Source: Candidatus Poribacteria bacterium
GTDB taxonomy: Bacteria > Poribacteria > WGA-4E > PCPOR2b
NCBI GenBank assembly: GCA_027296925.1
Contig: JAPUIP010000067.1
Location: 1-6,897, forward strand
DNA: 6,897 bases
Direction: 5' to 3'
Notes under the pieces: generated by a model
Databases searched by the model: none
Told to the model about the DNA's origin: nothing
The model's input: only the letters and a program-made list of their open reading frames with translations
Translations under genes and position numbers: made by a program
Shown: positions 1 through 5,619 of the stretch, piece by piece
Numbering within the stretch: position 1 is the first letter of the stretch
Layout: each line of letters begins with the position of its first letter

Positions 1-13
1 TATCCCAGATAAT

Positions 14-171
14 GTCATTCTGAGTGATAAGCCTGTCCTGCCTGTCCCGAGCCCCTCAAAGTTCGGGACAAGCTTTCGAGGGGAGCGAAGCCGAAGGGAA
101 GAATCTCTTATCCACAAACGGAGATTCTTCACCCCACGGGATTCCCTTCGGTCACTGCGTTTCAGAATGAC
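14..171. repeat. Imperfect inverted-repeat (REP/MITE-like) intergenic element
   Basis: The outer arms are a perfect 10-bp inverted pair, GTCATTCTGA at 14-23 and TCAGAATGAC at 162-171. An inner perfect 10-bp pair is GAAGAATCTC at 98-107 with GAGATTCTTC at 121-130 (13-base loop). A competing 10-bp pair is 91-100 with 142-151 (CCGAAGGGAA / TTCCCTTCGG). A further nested pair lies in the left half: TGTCCCGA 43-50 with TCGGGACA 63-70. From memory, intergenic repeats with the words GTCATTCTGAG and GAAGAATCTC occur in many copies in diverse bacteria, so this is probably a dispersed repeat and not a unique regulatory site. No clear target duplication abuts the arms and no ORF lies inside. The rest of 1-222 holds only the leader and Shine-Dalgarno site of the first gene. 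Confidence 0.75.
52..73 (+). repeat. 22-bp block shared (inverted) with the 2177-2198 block
   Basis: This block matches the reverse complement of 2177-2198 at 21 of 22 positions, including an uninterrupted 16-bp stretch (52-67, CCCCTCAAAGTTCGGG). The two copies lie in different intergenic gaps and inside different inverted-repeat elements, so they look like members of a dispersed repeat family. Confidence 0.75.
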
Positions 172-222
172 TGTGGAATAGATATTTATTTCCATGTCCC
201 TAAAACTGAGGAGGACTTTTCA

Positions 223-1089
223 ATGCTGAAATCTATCGATGAAGAGGTGCTCAAAGCTGCCCAGGCGATTCCGTATCCAGCAGAACTCTATCGCTTCGAT
301 GCTGTTGCGGAAGGGCTCTGGGGTGGCTTTGCAGCCGTGACAGATGAGCATGTGCAACGCTTTCATGAACAGGGGTATCTCGTCGTCCACGATGCATTCA
401 GTCCAGATGAAGTGCAGGAAACATCGGAAGGACTGCTATACTTGATGGACGGTGAGCATCCGGATTTTCGTGGGGTTCAATTTGAACCGAAGGTGGTTAA
501 ACACAAGTCCGCGTTTTCCGCTGAGGAGAGACGCGACGCCATCCGCAAGATCTTCCGCTTTGTGGAATATGAGCCGCGGCTGAAGGCAATGTCGGAGCAT
601 GCAGGGTTGCTCGCCGTCGCGCAACGTTTGATTGGGGAGAAGCCGACGCTCTTCCAGGATATGGCGCTGATTAAACCGCCGATGATCGGCTCAGAGAAGC
701 CGTGGCATCAGGACTGCGCCTACTTCAATCTACCCCTTGAGACAACGGTCGTCGCCGCTTGGATTGCCCTGGATGAAGCCACCCCCGACAATGGCTGCAT
801 GCACATTATCCCCGGCTCGCATAGAGAAGGGCCGATGGTACATTTCAAACGCCGCGACTGGCAGATCTGCGATACGCATGTCCCCGTCCATCGAGATGTG
901 ATGGTGCCTCTCAAGCCGGGGGGATGTCTGTTCTGGCACGGATTATTGTATCACGGTACGCCCGCGAACCGATCGAATCTACGTCGTCGTGCGCTTCAAT
1001 TCCATTATAGCCCCGAAAGCAGCGAGAGTCTCACGACCGGGGAACGGATGGAAATATTCGGTAGTGAGGGGAAGGATGTCGATTGCTGA
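223..1089 (+). CDS. Phytanoyl-CoA dioxygenase (PhyH) family Fe(II)/2-oxoglutarate oxygenase
   Basis: A 288-residue soluble protein predicted to be a cytoplasmic non-haem iron dioxygenase that couples 2-oxoglutarate decarboxylation to hydroxylation of an unknown substrate. The PhyH fold begins near residue 41 (DEHVQRFHEQGYLVV), after an N-terminal extension of about 40 residues. The iron triad is visible: H162 and D164 in PWHQDCAYF, and H244 in LLYHGTPANRS. R255, 11 residues after the distal His, is at the expected 2-oxoglutarate carboxylate position. The segment WIALDEATPDNGCMHIIPGSH (residues 180-200) is the family's characteristic core. Length is normal for the family. The ATG at 223 follows AGGAGG (209-214) with an 8-base spacer. 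The next gene, 93 bases downstream, is a second and clearly different PhyH protein. The family is certain from the motifs; the substrate is unknown, and PhyH proteins of this kind rarely act on phytanoyl-CoA. Confidence 0.93.
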   Translation: MLKSIDEEVLKAAQAIPYPAELYRFDAVAEGLWGGFAAVTDEHVQRFHEQGYLVVHDAFSPDEVQETSEGLLYLMDGEHPDFRGVQFEPKVVKHKSAFSAEERRDAIRKIFRFVEYEPRLKAMSEHAGLLAVAQRLIGEKPTLFQDMALIKPPMIGSEKPWHQDCAYFNLPLETTVVAAWIALDEATPDNGCMHIIPGSHREGPMVHFKRRDWQICDTHVPVHRDVMVPLKPGGCLFWHGLLYHGTPANRSNLRRRALQFHYSPESSESLTTGERMEIFGSEGKDVDC

Positions 1090-1182
1090 TTCCGAAAGTG
1101 GTTACGGTGTTCCACAAGACTGCATTCGGCATCGTCCCTCGACGTAACACAAATTAACATTTGATGACCATAGGAGGTTTTC

Positions 1183-1989
1183 ATGCTAACGAAAGAGAAA
1201 GTTGCCGCTTATCACCGAGATGGCTATCTCAAGGTCGAAGGGCTCTTCACACCGGACGAGGTGGAAGAGCTCGGATCCGAAATGGTTCGGATTATTGGGG
1301 AATGGGGTCAGGAGACCATTGGTTGGCGCGGCCCGTGGCGGGACCAATACCTGCCGGAAGATGAGCGCCAGAATACGAAGGCGGTCTTCATGCACAACCC
1401 CCATTTTTATTCAGCCGCCTGGGGGCGCGTGATCTTCCACGAACGTCTGGTGGGTTGCGTGCGAGATCTGATTGGACCCAGCATCCAATGGCACCACACG
1501 GTTCTGCATGCCAAACCGCCGGAGTTGGGCACACCCTTCCCGATGCACCAGGACTATCCCTTCTACCCCCATGACGGTCTGGATTTTGTCGATTGTTTGG
1601 TCCATCTGGACGATACGCCGCTTGAGAGCGGTAGCCTCTGCGTCGTGCTGGGCAGCCACAAAAACGGCGGGCTGGAACACATTATGGGACCAGACACGGC
1701 GCCGCACCTTCCGACGGACGTGTACCATCCGGACAAAGTCGAATCCATCCCAATTCCCGCAAAGGCGGGTGATGTGATTTTCTTCAGCTACTGCGTGATT
1801 CATTGGTCGAATGTGAACCGGACGAATCAGTGGCGAAGGTCTGTCCGTTTTGGTTATCACGACTCGGCGATGCGGCCTGTCGGCAGAGATGAGAACGACC
1901 CTTATCGGATCGATCCCAATAACATCCTGGAGCGCAATAACAACATTATCGTCTCGGGCTTTAAGGAAAGTCCGGATGCGACTGCCTAA
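1183..1989 (+). CDS. Second phytanoyl-CoA dioxygenase (PhyH) family oxygenase
   Basis: A 268-residue Fe(II)/2-oxoglutarate dioxygenase, probably cytoplasmic (no signal peptide or membrane segment). The fold starts immediately with KVAAYHRDGYLKVEGLF, so it lacks the N-terminal extension of the preceding gene. Iron ligands are H122 and D124 (PMHQDYPFYPH) and H207 (VIHWSNVNRT). R218, at His+11, is the likely 2-oxoglutarate anchor. The core strand pair is VDCLVHLDDTPLESGSLCVV followed by LGSH (residues 136-159). The C-terminal tail from about residue 230 is rich in Asn and Asp (DENDPYRIDPNNILERNNN). The start is supported by AGGAGG at 1172-1177, only 5 bases before the ATG. It is probably cotranscribed with the upstream PhyH gene. 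The two are divergent outside the core, so they more likely have different substrates or steps than being a recent duplication. Substrate unknown. Confidence 0.93.
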   Translation: MLTKEKVAAYHRDGYLKVEGLFTPDEVEELGSEMVRIIGEWGQETIGWRGPWRDQYLPEDERQNTKAVFMHNPHFYSAAWGRVIFHERLVGCVRDLIGPSIQWHHTVLHAKPPELGTPFPMHQDYPFYPHDGLDFVDCLVHLDDTPLESGSLCVVLGSHKNGGLEHIMGPDTAPHLPTDVYHPDKVESIPIPAKAGDVIFFSYCVIHWSNVNRTNQWRRSVRFGYHDSAMRPVGRDENDPYRIDPNNILERNNNIIVSGFKESPDATA

Positions 1990-2055
1990 TCGAGTGCAGT
2001 TCGGTGGCAATGTTTAACCCGCTAAAGCGTAGGAGTCCGATTCTCGGACGATGCG

Positions 2056-2073
2056 AGGGTCTTCGACCTTTTT
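2056..2073 (+). terminator. Possible intrinsic terminator after the PhyH pair
   Basis: AGGGTC (2056-2061) pairs with GACCTT (2065-2070), with one G-T pair, around a TTC loop. A run of five T (2069-2073) follows, overlapping the 3' arm. A separate perfect 6-bp hairpin, GTCCGA 2035-2040 / TCGGAC 2044-2049, lies just upstream without a T run. The position, 67 bases after the second PhyH stop, suits a terminator. The stem is short, so the call is tentative. Confidence 0.4.
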
Positions 2074-2090
2074 GTCAACGCAGATTACAG

Positions 2091-2097
2091 TACAGGA
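2091..2097 (+). repeat. Left flanking direct repeat TACAGGA (putative target-site duplication)
   Basis: Identical to 2322-2328 and immediately outside the left terminal inverted repeat. The identity stops exactly at 7 bp on both sides (2090 G against 2321 A; 2098 T against 2329 G). Confidence 0.65.
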
Positions 2098-2176
2098 TAC
2101 GAGTTTTTCACTTATGAACCCAGGCGCCTTGAACTGAAGTTCTCCACCCGCGTGGAAGTGAAATGCCCGTTAGGGT

Positions 2177-2198
2177 GCTTGCCCCGAACTTTGAGGGG
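2177..2198 (-). repeat. 22-bp block shared (inverted) with the 52-73 block
   Basis: Inverted counterpart of the block at 52-73, with 21 of 22 positions matching. It sits inside the MITE-like element and forms most of an internal hairpin (TGCCCC 2180-2185 with GGGGCA 2196-2201). Confidence 0.75.
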
Positions 2199-2222
2199 GC
2201 AGCCGACCTGGCTCAAAGCCAA

Positions 2223-2305
2223 AGTCGTCTGAAGACGACTAAAACGAACAATCCGAGTCCACTTCAGTGGACTTGAGCTATCAGCCCGATCTTTAGATCA
2301 GGGCT
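2223..2305. repeat. Three consecutive REP-like palindromes
   Basis: Three hairpins of the same design follow one another. AGTCGTCT / AGACGACT (2223-2230, 2233-2240) has spacer GA. AGTCCACT / AGTGGACT (2256-2263, 2266-2273) has spacer TC. AGCCCGATCT / AGATC-A-GGGCT (2283-2292, 2295-2305) has spacer TT and one bulged A. The first two have perfect 8-bp arms. The arm sequences differ between hairpins while the architecture is kept, which points to conservation of structure. They lie within the right half of the MITE-like element. Confidence 0.8.
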
Positions 2306-2321
2306 AAGTGAAAAAGTCGTA

Positions 2322-2328
2322 TACAGGA
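2322..2328 (+). repeat. Right flanking direct repeat TACAGGA (putative target-site duplication)
   Basis: Second copy of the 7-mer at 2091-2097, starting at the base after the right terminal inverted repeat. It lies 26 bases before the ATG of the TauD-like gene and just upstream of that gene's Shine-Dalgarno site. Confidence 0.65.
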
Positions 2329-2354
2329 GAAGATGCAAAAGGAGTTATTCCCAG

Positions 2355-3299
2355 ATGTTGACCGCAGCCTTGACCGACGAGCGGGCGTGGCGTGCAAGGA
2401 CTATTGATGATACCGATTTTTGGTACTACACCTTGTCCGGCGACTGCCTATCGGCGTTTGAAGCGTTCATTCAAAAGCTTCGGCGCCAACCCCGCCCAAT
2501 AACGGATATACGGATTTCGGAATCATTATTTGACTCCTGCAGCGAATGCCTTCAACCGGTCCTCGCTGCGCTCAATGCAGGACGAGGTTTTGCGATTATA
2601 GAGCGAGTTCCCTTCGAACGGTACACGGTTGAAGAAGCTCAAGCGATGTACTGGGTGATTGGTCAGTTCCTTGGCATTCCCTTCGAGCAGAATATCCAAG
2701 GAACGCTGCTGTACGATGTGCGGGATACCGGCCAGCGCGTAACCGAGGGGGCCCGTTTTTCCGTGACGAACGCCGAGAGTTCGTTTCACGTGGACAATTC
2801 CTTCGGCGATTCAATTCCCGACTTTGTCGGGTTGCTCTGCCTACACACCGCAAAATCGGGTGGACAGAGCCAGCTTATCAGCGCTTGTGCGCTCCACAAC
2901 GAATTGCTGGCGAATCATCCCGACGTCCTCGAAACGCTTTATCAATTATTCTGTTTTGATCGACGCGGGCAGTTCGAAGCAGGCCAAGCGCCGACTTCTC
3001 AATACCCAATCTTCCAATGGGATGGGCGTGAGTTGACTATCCGATATTTGTACTACTACATTCAGGTCGGCCACGAACGGGCACGGCAAGCACTGAATCC
3101 AGAGCAGGAAAAAGCTCTGGGCGTATTGGAAGGGCTACTTCGTCGTCCTGATTTCAGGGTAGAATTTAGCCTGGAGCCCGGGCAGATGCTTTTTACCAAC
3201 AATCGCTGGATTCTTCACAATCGTACCGCATTTGAGGATTATCCAGACCCCAAACGCCGGCGTCATTACGTGCGCCTCTGGCTCCGTAGGAAGGGTTAG
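2355..3299 (+). CDS. TauD/TfdA-like (clavaminate synthase-like) Fe(II)/2-oxoglutarate oxygenase
   Basis: A 314-residue protein of the TauD/TfdA superfamily, the third iron/2-oxoglutarate oxygenase of the window and from a different family than the two PhyH genes. The iron ligands read as H145-V-D147 in SSFHVDNSFGD and H288 in NNRWILHNRTAF. The Arg-rich segment 301-307 (RRRHYVR) carries the 2-oxoglutarate-binding Arg. PDFVGLLCLHTAKSGGQSQLIS (residues 155-176) is the typical post-HxD block of the family. The usual Thr of HTD is Val here. Residues 1-70 are poorly recognisable. The start follows AAAGGAG (2338-2344) with a 10-base spacer. A MITE-like element ends 33 bases upstream of the ATG, so promoter sequences are probably altered by or lie within it. 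The next gene begins 23 bases after the stop, implying cotranscription. Substrate unknown; taurine or 2,4-D is not implied. Confidence 0.88.
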   Translation: MLTAALTDERAWRARTIDDTDFWYYTLSGDCLSAFEAFIQKLRRQPRPITDIRISESLFDSCSECLQPVLAALNAGRGFAIIERVPFERYTVEEAQAMYWVIGQFLGIPFEQNIQGTLLYDVRDTGQRVTEGARFSVTNAESSFHVDNSFGDSIPDFVGLLCLHTAKSGGQSQLISACALHNELLANHPDVLETLYQLFCFDRRGQFEAGQAPTSQYPIFQWDGRELTIRYLYYYIQVGHERARQALNPEQEKALGVLEGLLRRPDFRVEFSLEPGQMLFTNNRWILHNRTAFEDYPDPKRRRHYVRLWLRRKG

Positions 3300-3322
3300 A
3301 GGAAAGATAGGAGATCGAATCT

Positions 3323-4255
3323 ATGACCGATTATCGTTTCAAACTGGGTATGTACCTTCCCGAATTGCGCCTGCCCTTTGACGAGGCATTGGCGAAGGCA
3401 AAGGAAATCGGCGCGGAATATGTGTGGTTCAATAGTCTACCCGACGAACCGCCCATCGCTGAGATGAGCGATGCCGAAGTAGATCGGATGGGGGACCGCG
3501 TCGCCCGGCACGGCTTGAAGATATTCCTGCTCAGTGCCGGAAACCCCTTCAAGCAGATTCACCTGACAGACCTATCCCTGGAGACCATGCCCGAACATCC
3601 GGACTTTCGCAAGGACTTCGACGACCTTGTCCGTGCCATGCAGATCGCCGCCCAACTGGGCGTGGATGCAGTCAACGCCTTTACGTTTGCCTGGCCTGGC
3701 GAATACACGGCGGGAAAGCCGACATGGCCGATGCGCTGGATGACGCGAGGCGGCGTTATCGCTGATATTGACATGGAGAAGTGGGTAAAAGCGTTCTCGA
3801 TGGTAGCGGAGCAGGCGGAGCGTTACGGTGTCGATGTTGCGCTCAGCATGATGCCCTGGAACTACACCAATACAACAGGCAACTTTCGCCGTCTCGCCGA
3901 ACAAGTCGGCTCCCAGCGAATCAAGGTCATGTGGGGTCCCGCTGATAACATGAACTGCGGTGAGTACGATGTGGCGACAGCCGGCTTCCAGAATATACGT
4001 CCTTACCTGCACGGACTTCATCTCAAGGACCTGCACGTCATTGACGGTCTGCATCTTAATTTTGAGTACCGTCCCCTTGGCGAAGGCGACGTCGATTACC
4101 TGACAGTGTTGCGAAATCTACGCGACCATCGCTGTGATGCGGTGCTTTCGGTCGCCACGCACTTCGTTCCACCCAGCGGCTCGTCCGAAGAAGCGATGCG
4201 CATCAATTACGCCAATCTCAGGGCGCTTATCCGCAAGGTAGAAGCAGAAGGGTGA
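3323..4255 (+). CDS. Sugar phosphate isomerase/epimerase-like TIM-barrel protein with altered metal site
   Basis: A 310-residue protein of the xylose-isomerase-like / AP-endonuclease-2 TIM-barrel family, which usually isomerises or epimerises sugars, inositols or hydroxypyruvate with a divalent metal. Recognisable blocks are FDEALAKAKEIGAEYVWF (19-36), ARHGLKIFLLSAGNP (61-75), DLVRAMQIAAQLGVDAVNAF (101-120), LHLKDLH (232-238) and PLGEGDVDYL (251-260). By eye alignment, the four metal ligands (Glu, Asp, His, Glu) correspond to S175, G205, H233 and A278, so only the His is kept. D208 in GPADN may partly replace the Asp. It may therefore use another mechanism, bind metal differently or be non-catalytic. 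The start follows AGGAG (3309-3313) with a 9-base spacer. It lies in tight array between the TauD-like oxygenase and the PLP enzyme. The fold call is firm; the function is open. Confidence 0.85.
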   Translation: MTDYRFKLGMYLPELRLPFDEALAKAKEIGAEYVWFNSLPDEPPIAEMSDAEVDRMGDRVARHGLKIFLLSAGNPFKQIHLTDLSLETMPEHPDFRKDFDDLVRAMQIAAQLGVDAVNAFTFAWPGEYTAGKPTWPMRWMTRGGVIADIDMEKWVKAFSMVAEQAERYGVDVALSMMPWNYTNTTGNFRRLAEQVGSQRIKVMWGPADNMNCGEYDVATAGFQNIRPYLHGLHLKDLHVIDGLHLNFEYRPLGEGDVDYLTVLRNLRDHRCDAVLSVATHFVPPSGSSEEAMRINYANLRALIRKVEAEG

Positions 4256-4277
4256 TGCGAACCAAGGAAAATACGGT

Positions 4278-4310
4278 ATGAACAACACAACAGGATTCGT
4301 TAAATTATGA
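4278..4310 (+). CDS. Possible 10-codon leader ORF overlapping the PLP gene start
   Basis: ATG at 4278 opens a short frame, MNNTTGFVKL, that stops at TGA 4308-4310, overlapping the ATG of the PLP gene in an ATGA junction. The leader has a reasonable Shine-Dalgarno site (AAGGA 4264-4268, 9-base spacer), whereas the PLP gene itself has only a weak CAGGA at 4291-4295. This arrangement would permit translational coupling. The peptide resembles nothing I know and could be chance. Confidence 0.3.
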   Translation: MNNTTGFVKL

Positions 4311-5527
4311 ATTCATACGAAACCAAACTTTTTGTTAACTCACATGCGCTTGGAGACTACGGTTCGGCGCAGCAGGCGCTGCTGAACCGGGACGCCTTTG
4401 CGAATGTGAACTCCGAAGTGACGAGCTGGCCGGGGTATGAGCCAACATCGCTGATTGCGCTCAACGGTCTGGCCACCGCCAACGGTGTCGGCGCCCTGTG
4501 GTGCAAGCACGAGGGTTACCGCTTTGAAGTGGGCAGCTTCAAACCCACCGGCCCGGCATACGCCATGCTAGGGGTGCTGAAAAGCGAGATAAAGAGAACC
4601 ATCGGTGTCAAAACGGTGACAACACAGGATCTGGTCAATCGCACGTTTGAATCTGTGACGCGGGAGATTGTCGTCTCCGCAGCGACGTCCGGCAATCACG
4701 GACGTGCGTTGGCATGGGGTGCTCGCATGTTCGGTTGCCGGTGCGTCATCTACATGAGTGACGGCGTCAGCGCAGGTAGGGAGCACGCCATCGCAGCCTA
4801 TGGCGCGGAGGTGGTACGGGTGCCGGGGAGCTATGACCGGGCGTTGGAACGCTCGCATGCGGACGCCGAGGCGTTGGGCTATTTTGTCATTTCGGATTAC
4901 GAATCCGTTGACTATCCGCACGTACCGCGCGACATTATGCAGGGCTACGCGATGGTGGCGGACGAGGTCATCCAGCAGTTTACCGGACATCCGCCGCCCA
5001 CACACGTTTTCGTCCCCGGTGGCGGTGGCCGATTTGCTGGAGCGATCTGCGGGCATTTATGGGAAGCGTACGGGCGCAACCGGCCGCGGCTCATTGTTGT
5101 AGAACCCAATACGTCAGCATGCCTGTACCAGAGCGCGGTGGAGGGGCACGCGGTAACGCTTAGTGATGACGGCAAATCAGTGATGGATGGGCTCGTGGTC
5201 GGATCGGCATCGCCCCAGGCGTGGACTATCCTCAGCGCGGGCGCCTTCGCCTTCCTGACCATCCCTGACCAAGCGGCGATTGACGCCATGCGGCAAGCAT
5301 CGCAAGGCGTCGGTGGTGATCGCCCGGTGGTCATCGGTGACACGGGAATTGCGGCCTGGGCGGGATTTCTCGCTGTAGCCCGCGATGAAAGCCTGCGTCA
5401 GCAACTTCGGCTTGACTCCGGCAGCCGGGTTGTCGTCATTGCGACCGAAGGTGCGACCGATCCGCAAGTCTACGAGGACATCGTTGGCGCCAGTCCGGAA
5501 GCGGTATTGGCGAAGTTGAACGCCTGA
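4307..5527 (+). CDS. Diaminopropionate ammonia-lyase-like PLP enzyme (fold type II)
   Basis: A 406-residue PLP enzyme whose whole length follows the plan of E. coli diaminopropionate ammonia-lyase (YgeX), which turns 2,3-diaminopropionate into pyruvate and ammonia. The Schiff-base Lys is K79 in VGSFKPTGPAYA. The cofactor asparagine loop is SGNHGRALAWGA (128-139). IMQGYAMVADEV (210-221), the glycine loop GGGGRFAGA (238-246), IVVEPNTSACLYQSAVEG (263-280) and TEGATDPQVYEDIVG (380-394) all have recognisable YgeX counterparts. The Asp that in YgeX precedes GNHGR and acts as a catalytic base is S128 here, while the second catalytic Asp corresponds to D197 (ISDYESVDY). This fits an L-specific or different beta-eliminating or deaminating reaction. 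The ATG is the first in frame after a TAA at 4301; its Shine-Dalgarno site is weak and may rely on coupling. The exact substrate is not certain. Confidence 0.82.
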   Translation: MNSYETKLFVNSHALGDYGSAQQALLNRDAFANVNSEVTSWPGYEPTSLIALNGLATANGVGALWCKHEGYRFEVGSFKPTGPAYAMLGVLKSEIKRTIGVKTVTTQDLVNRTFESVTREIVVSAATSGNHGRALAWGARMFGCRCVIYMSDGVSAGREHAIAAYGAEVVRVPGSYDRALERSHADAEALGYFVISDYESVDYPHVPRDIMQGYAMVADEVIQQFTGHPPPTHVFVPGGGGRFAGAICGHLWEAYGRNRPRLIVVEPNTSACLYQSAVEGHAVTLSDDGKSVMDGLVVGSASPQAWTILSAGAFAFLTIPDQAAIDAMRQASQGVGGDRPVVIGDTGIAAWAGFLAVARDESLRQQLRLDSGSRVVVIATEGATDPQVYEDIVGASPEAVLAKLNA

Positions 5528-5619
5528 AAGAGCAACACGTTTTCTCAAAGCAAGTTAACTGTTCTCCAGGTTATGAGCTCGCCCACATCAATATGAAATG
5601 AGGAGGTCAGCAGACCATC

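Larger units (their letters stand above)
2098..2321. mobile_element. 224-bp MITE-like element with terminal inverted repeats and 7-bp direct-repeat flanks
   Basis: The ends form a 17-bp terminal inverted repeat with 16 matches: TACGAGTTTTTCACTTA at 2098-2114 and TAAGTGAAAAAGTCGTA at 2305-2321. Directly abutting both ends is the same 7-mer TACAGGA (2091-2097 and 2322-2328), as expected for a target-site duplication. There is no ORF of useful size inside, so mobilisation would need a transposase in trans. The interior is almost entirely palindromic: GAACT/AGTTC 2131-2142, TGCCCC/GGGGCA 2180-2201, and the three hairpins at 2223-2305. A third copy of the TIR core, AAGTGAAA, lies at 2156-2163 and pairs with 2106-2113. 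The transposase family is unknown. No other copy is present in this window, so mobility is inferred from the termini alone. Confidence 0.72.

Noticed and set aside
98..130. 10-bp hairpin as an intrinsic terminator
   Set aside because: No T run follows the stem (ACCCCACGGG comes next), and the arms are part of the larger inverted repeat.
7..184. AGATA at 7-11 and 180-184 as a target-site duplication of the first repeat
   Set aside because: The copies do not abut the inverted arms symmetrically, and a 5-mer of low complexity is expected by chance.
223..1989. The two PhyH genes as a recent tandem duplication
   Set aside because: They share only the short family motifs and differ in N-terminal extension, spacing of ligands and C-terminal tail.
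1411..2010. Long reverse-strand open frame of 199 codons across the second PhyH gene
   Set aside because: It lies opposite a gene with clear family motifs and Shine-Dalgarno site, shows no recognisable domain, and is explained by codon bias of the real gene.
2297..2325. Possible promoter at the right end of the mobile element (TATACA at 2320-2325)
   Set aside because: The -10-like hexamer has no convincing -35 match at 16-18 bases upstream (around 2297-2302), so I could not support it.
2333..2404. Small frame starting ATG 2333 (MQKELFPDVDRS...) overlapping the TauD-like gene start
   Set aside because: It is 23 codons, its AGGAG is only 3 bases from the ATG, and it overlaps the real start in another frame. 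The AAAGGAG at 2338-2344 serves the ATG at 2355.
5528..5619. Gap between the PLP and FAD genes examined for a promoter or terminator
   Set aside because: I saw no stem with a T run and no convincing promoter hexamer pair; only the AGGAGGT ribosome site stands out.
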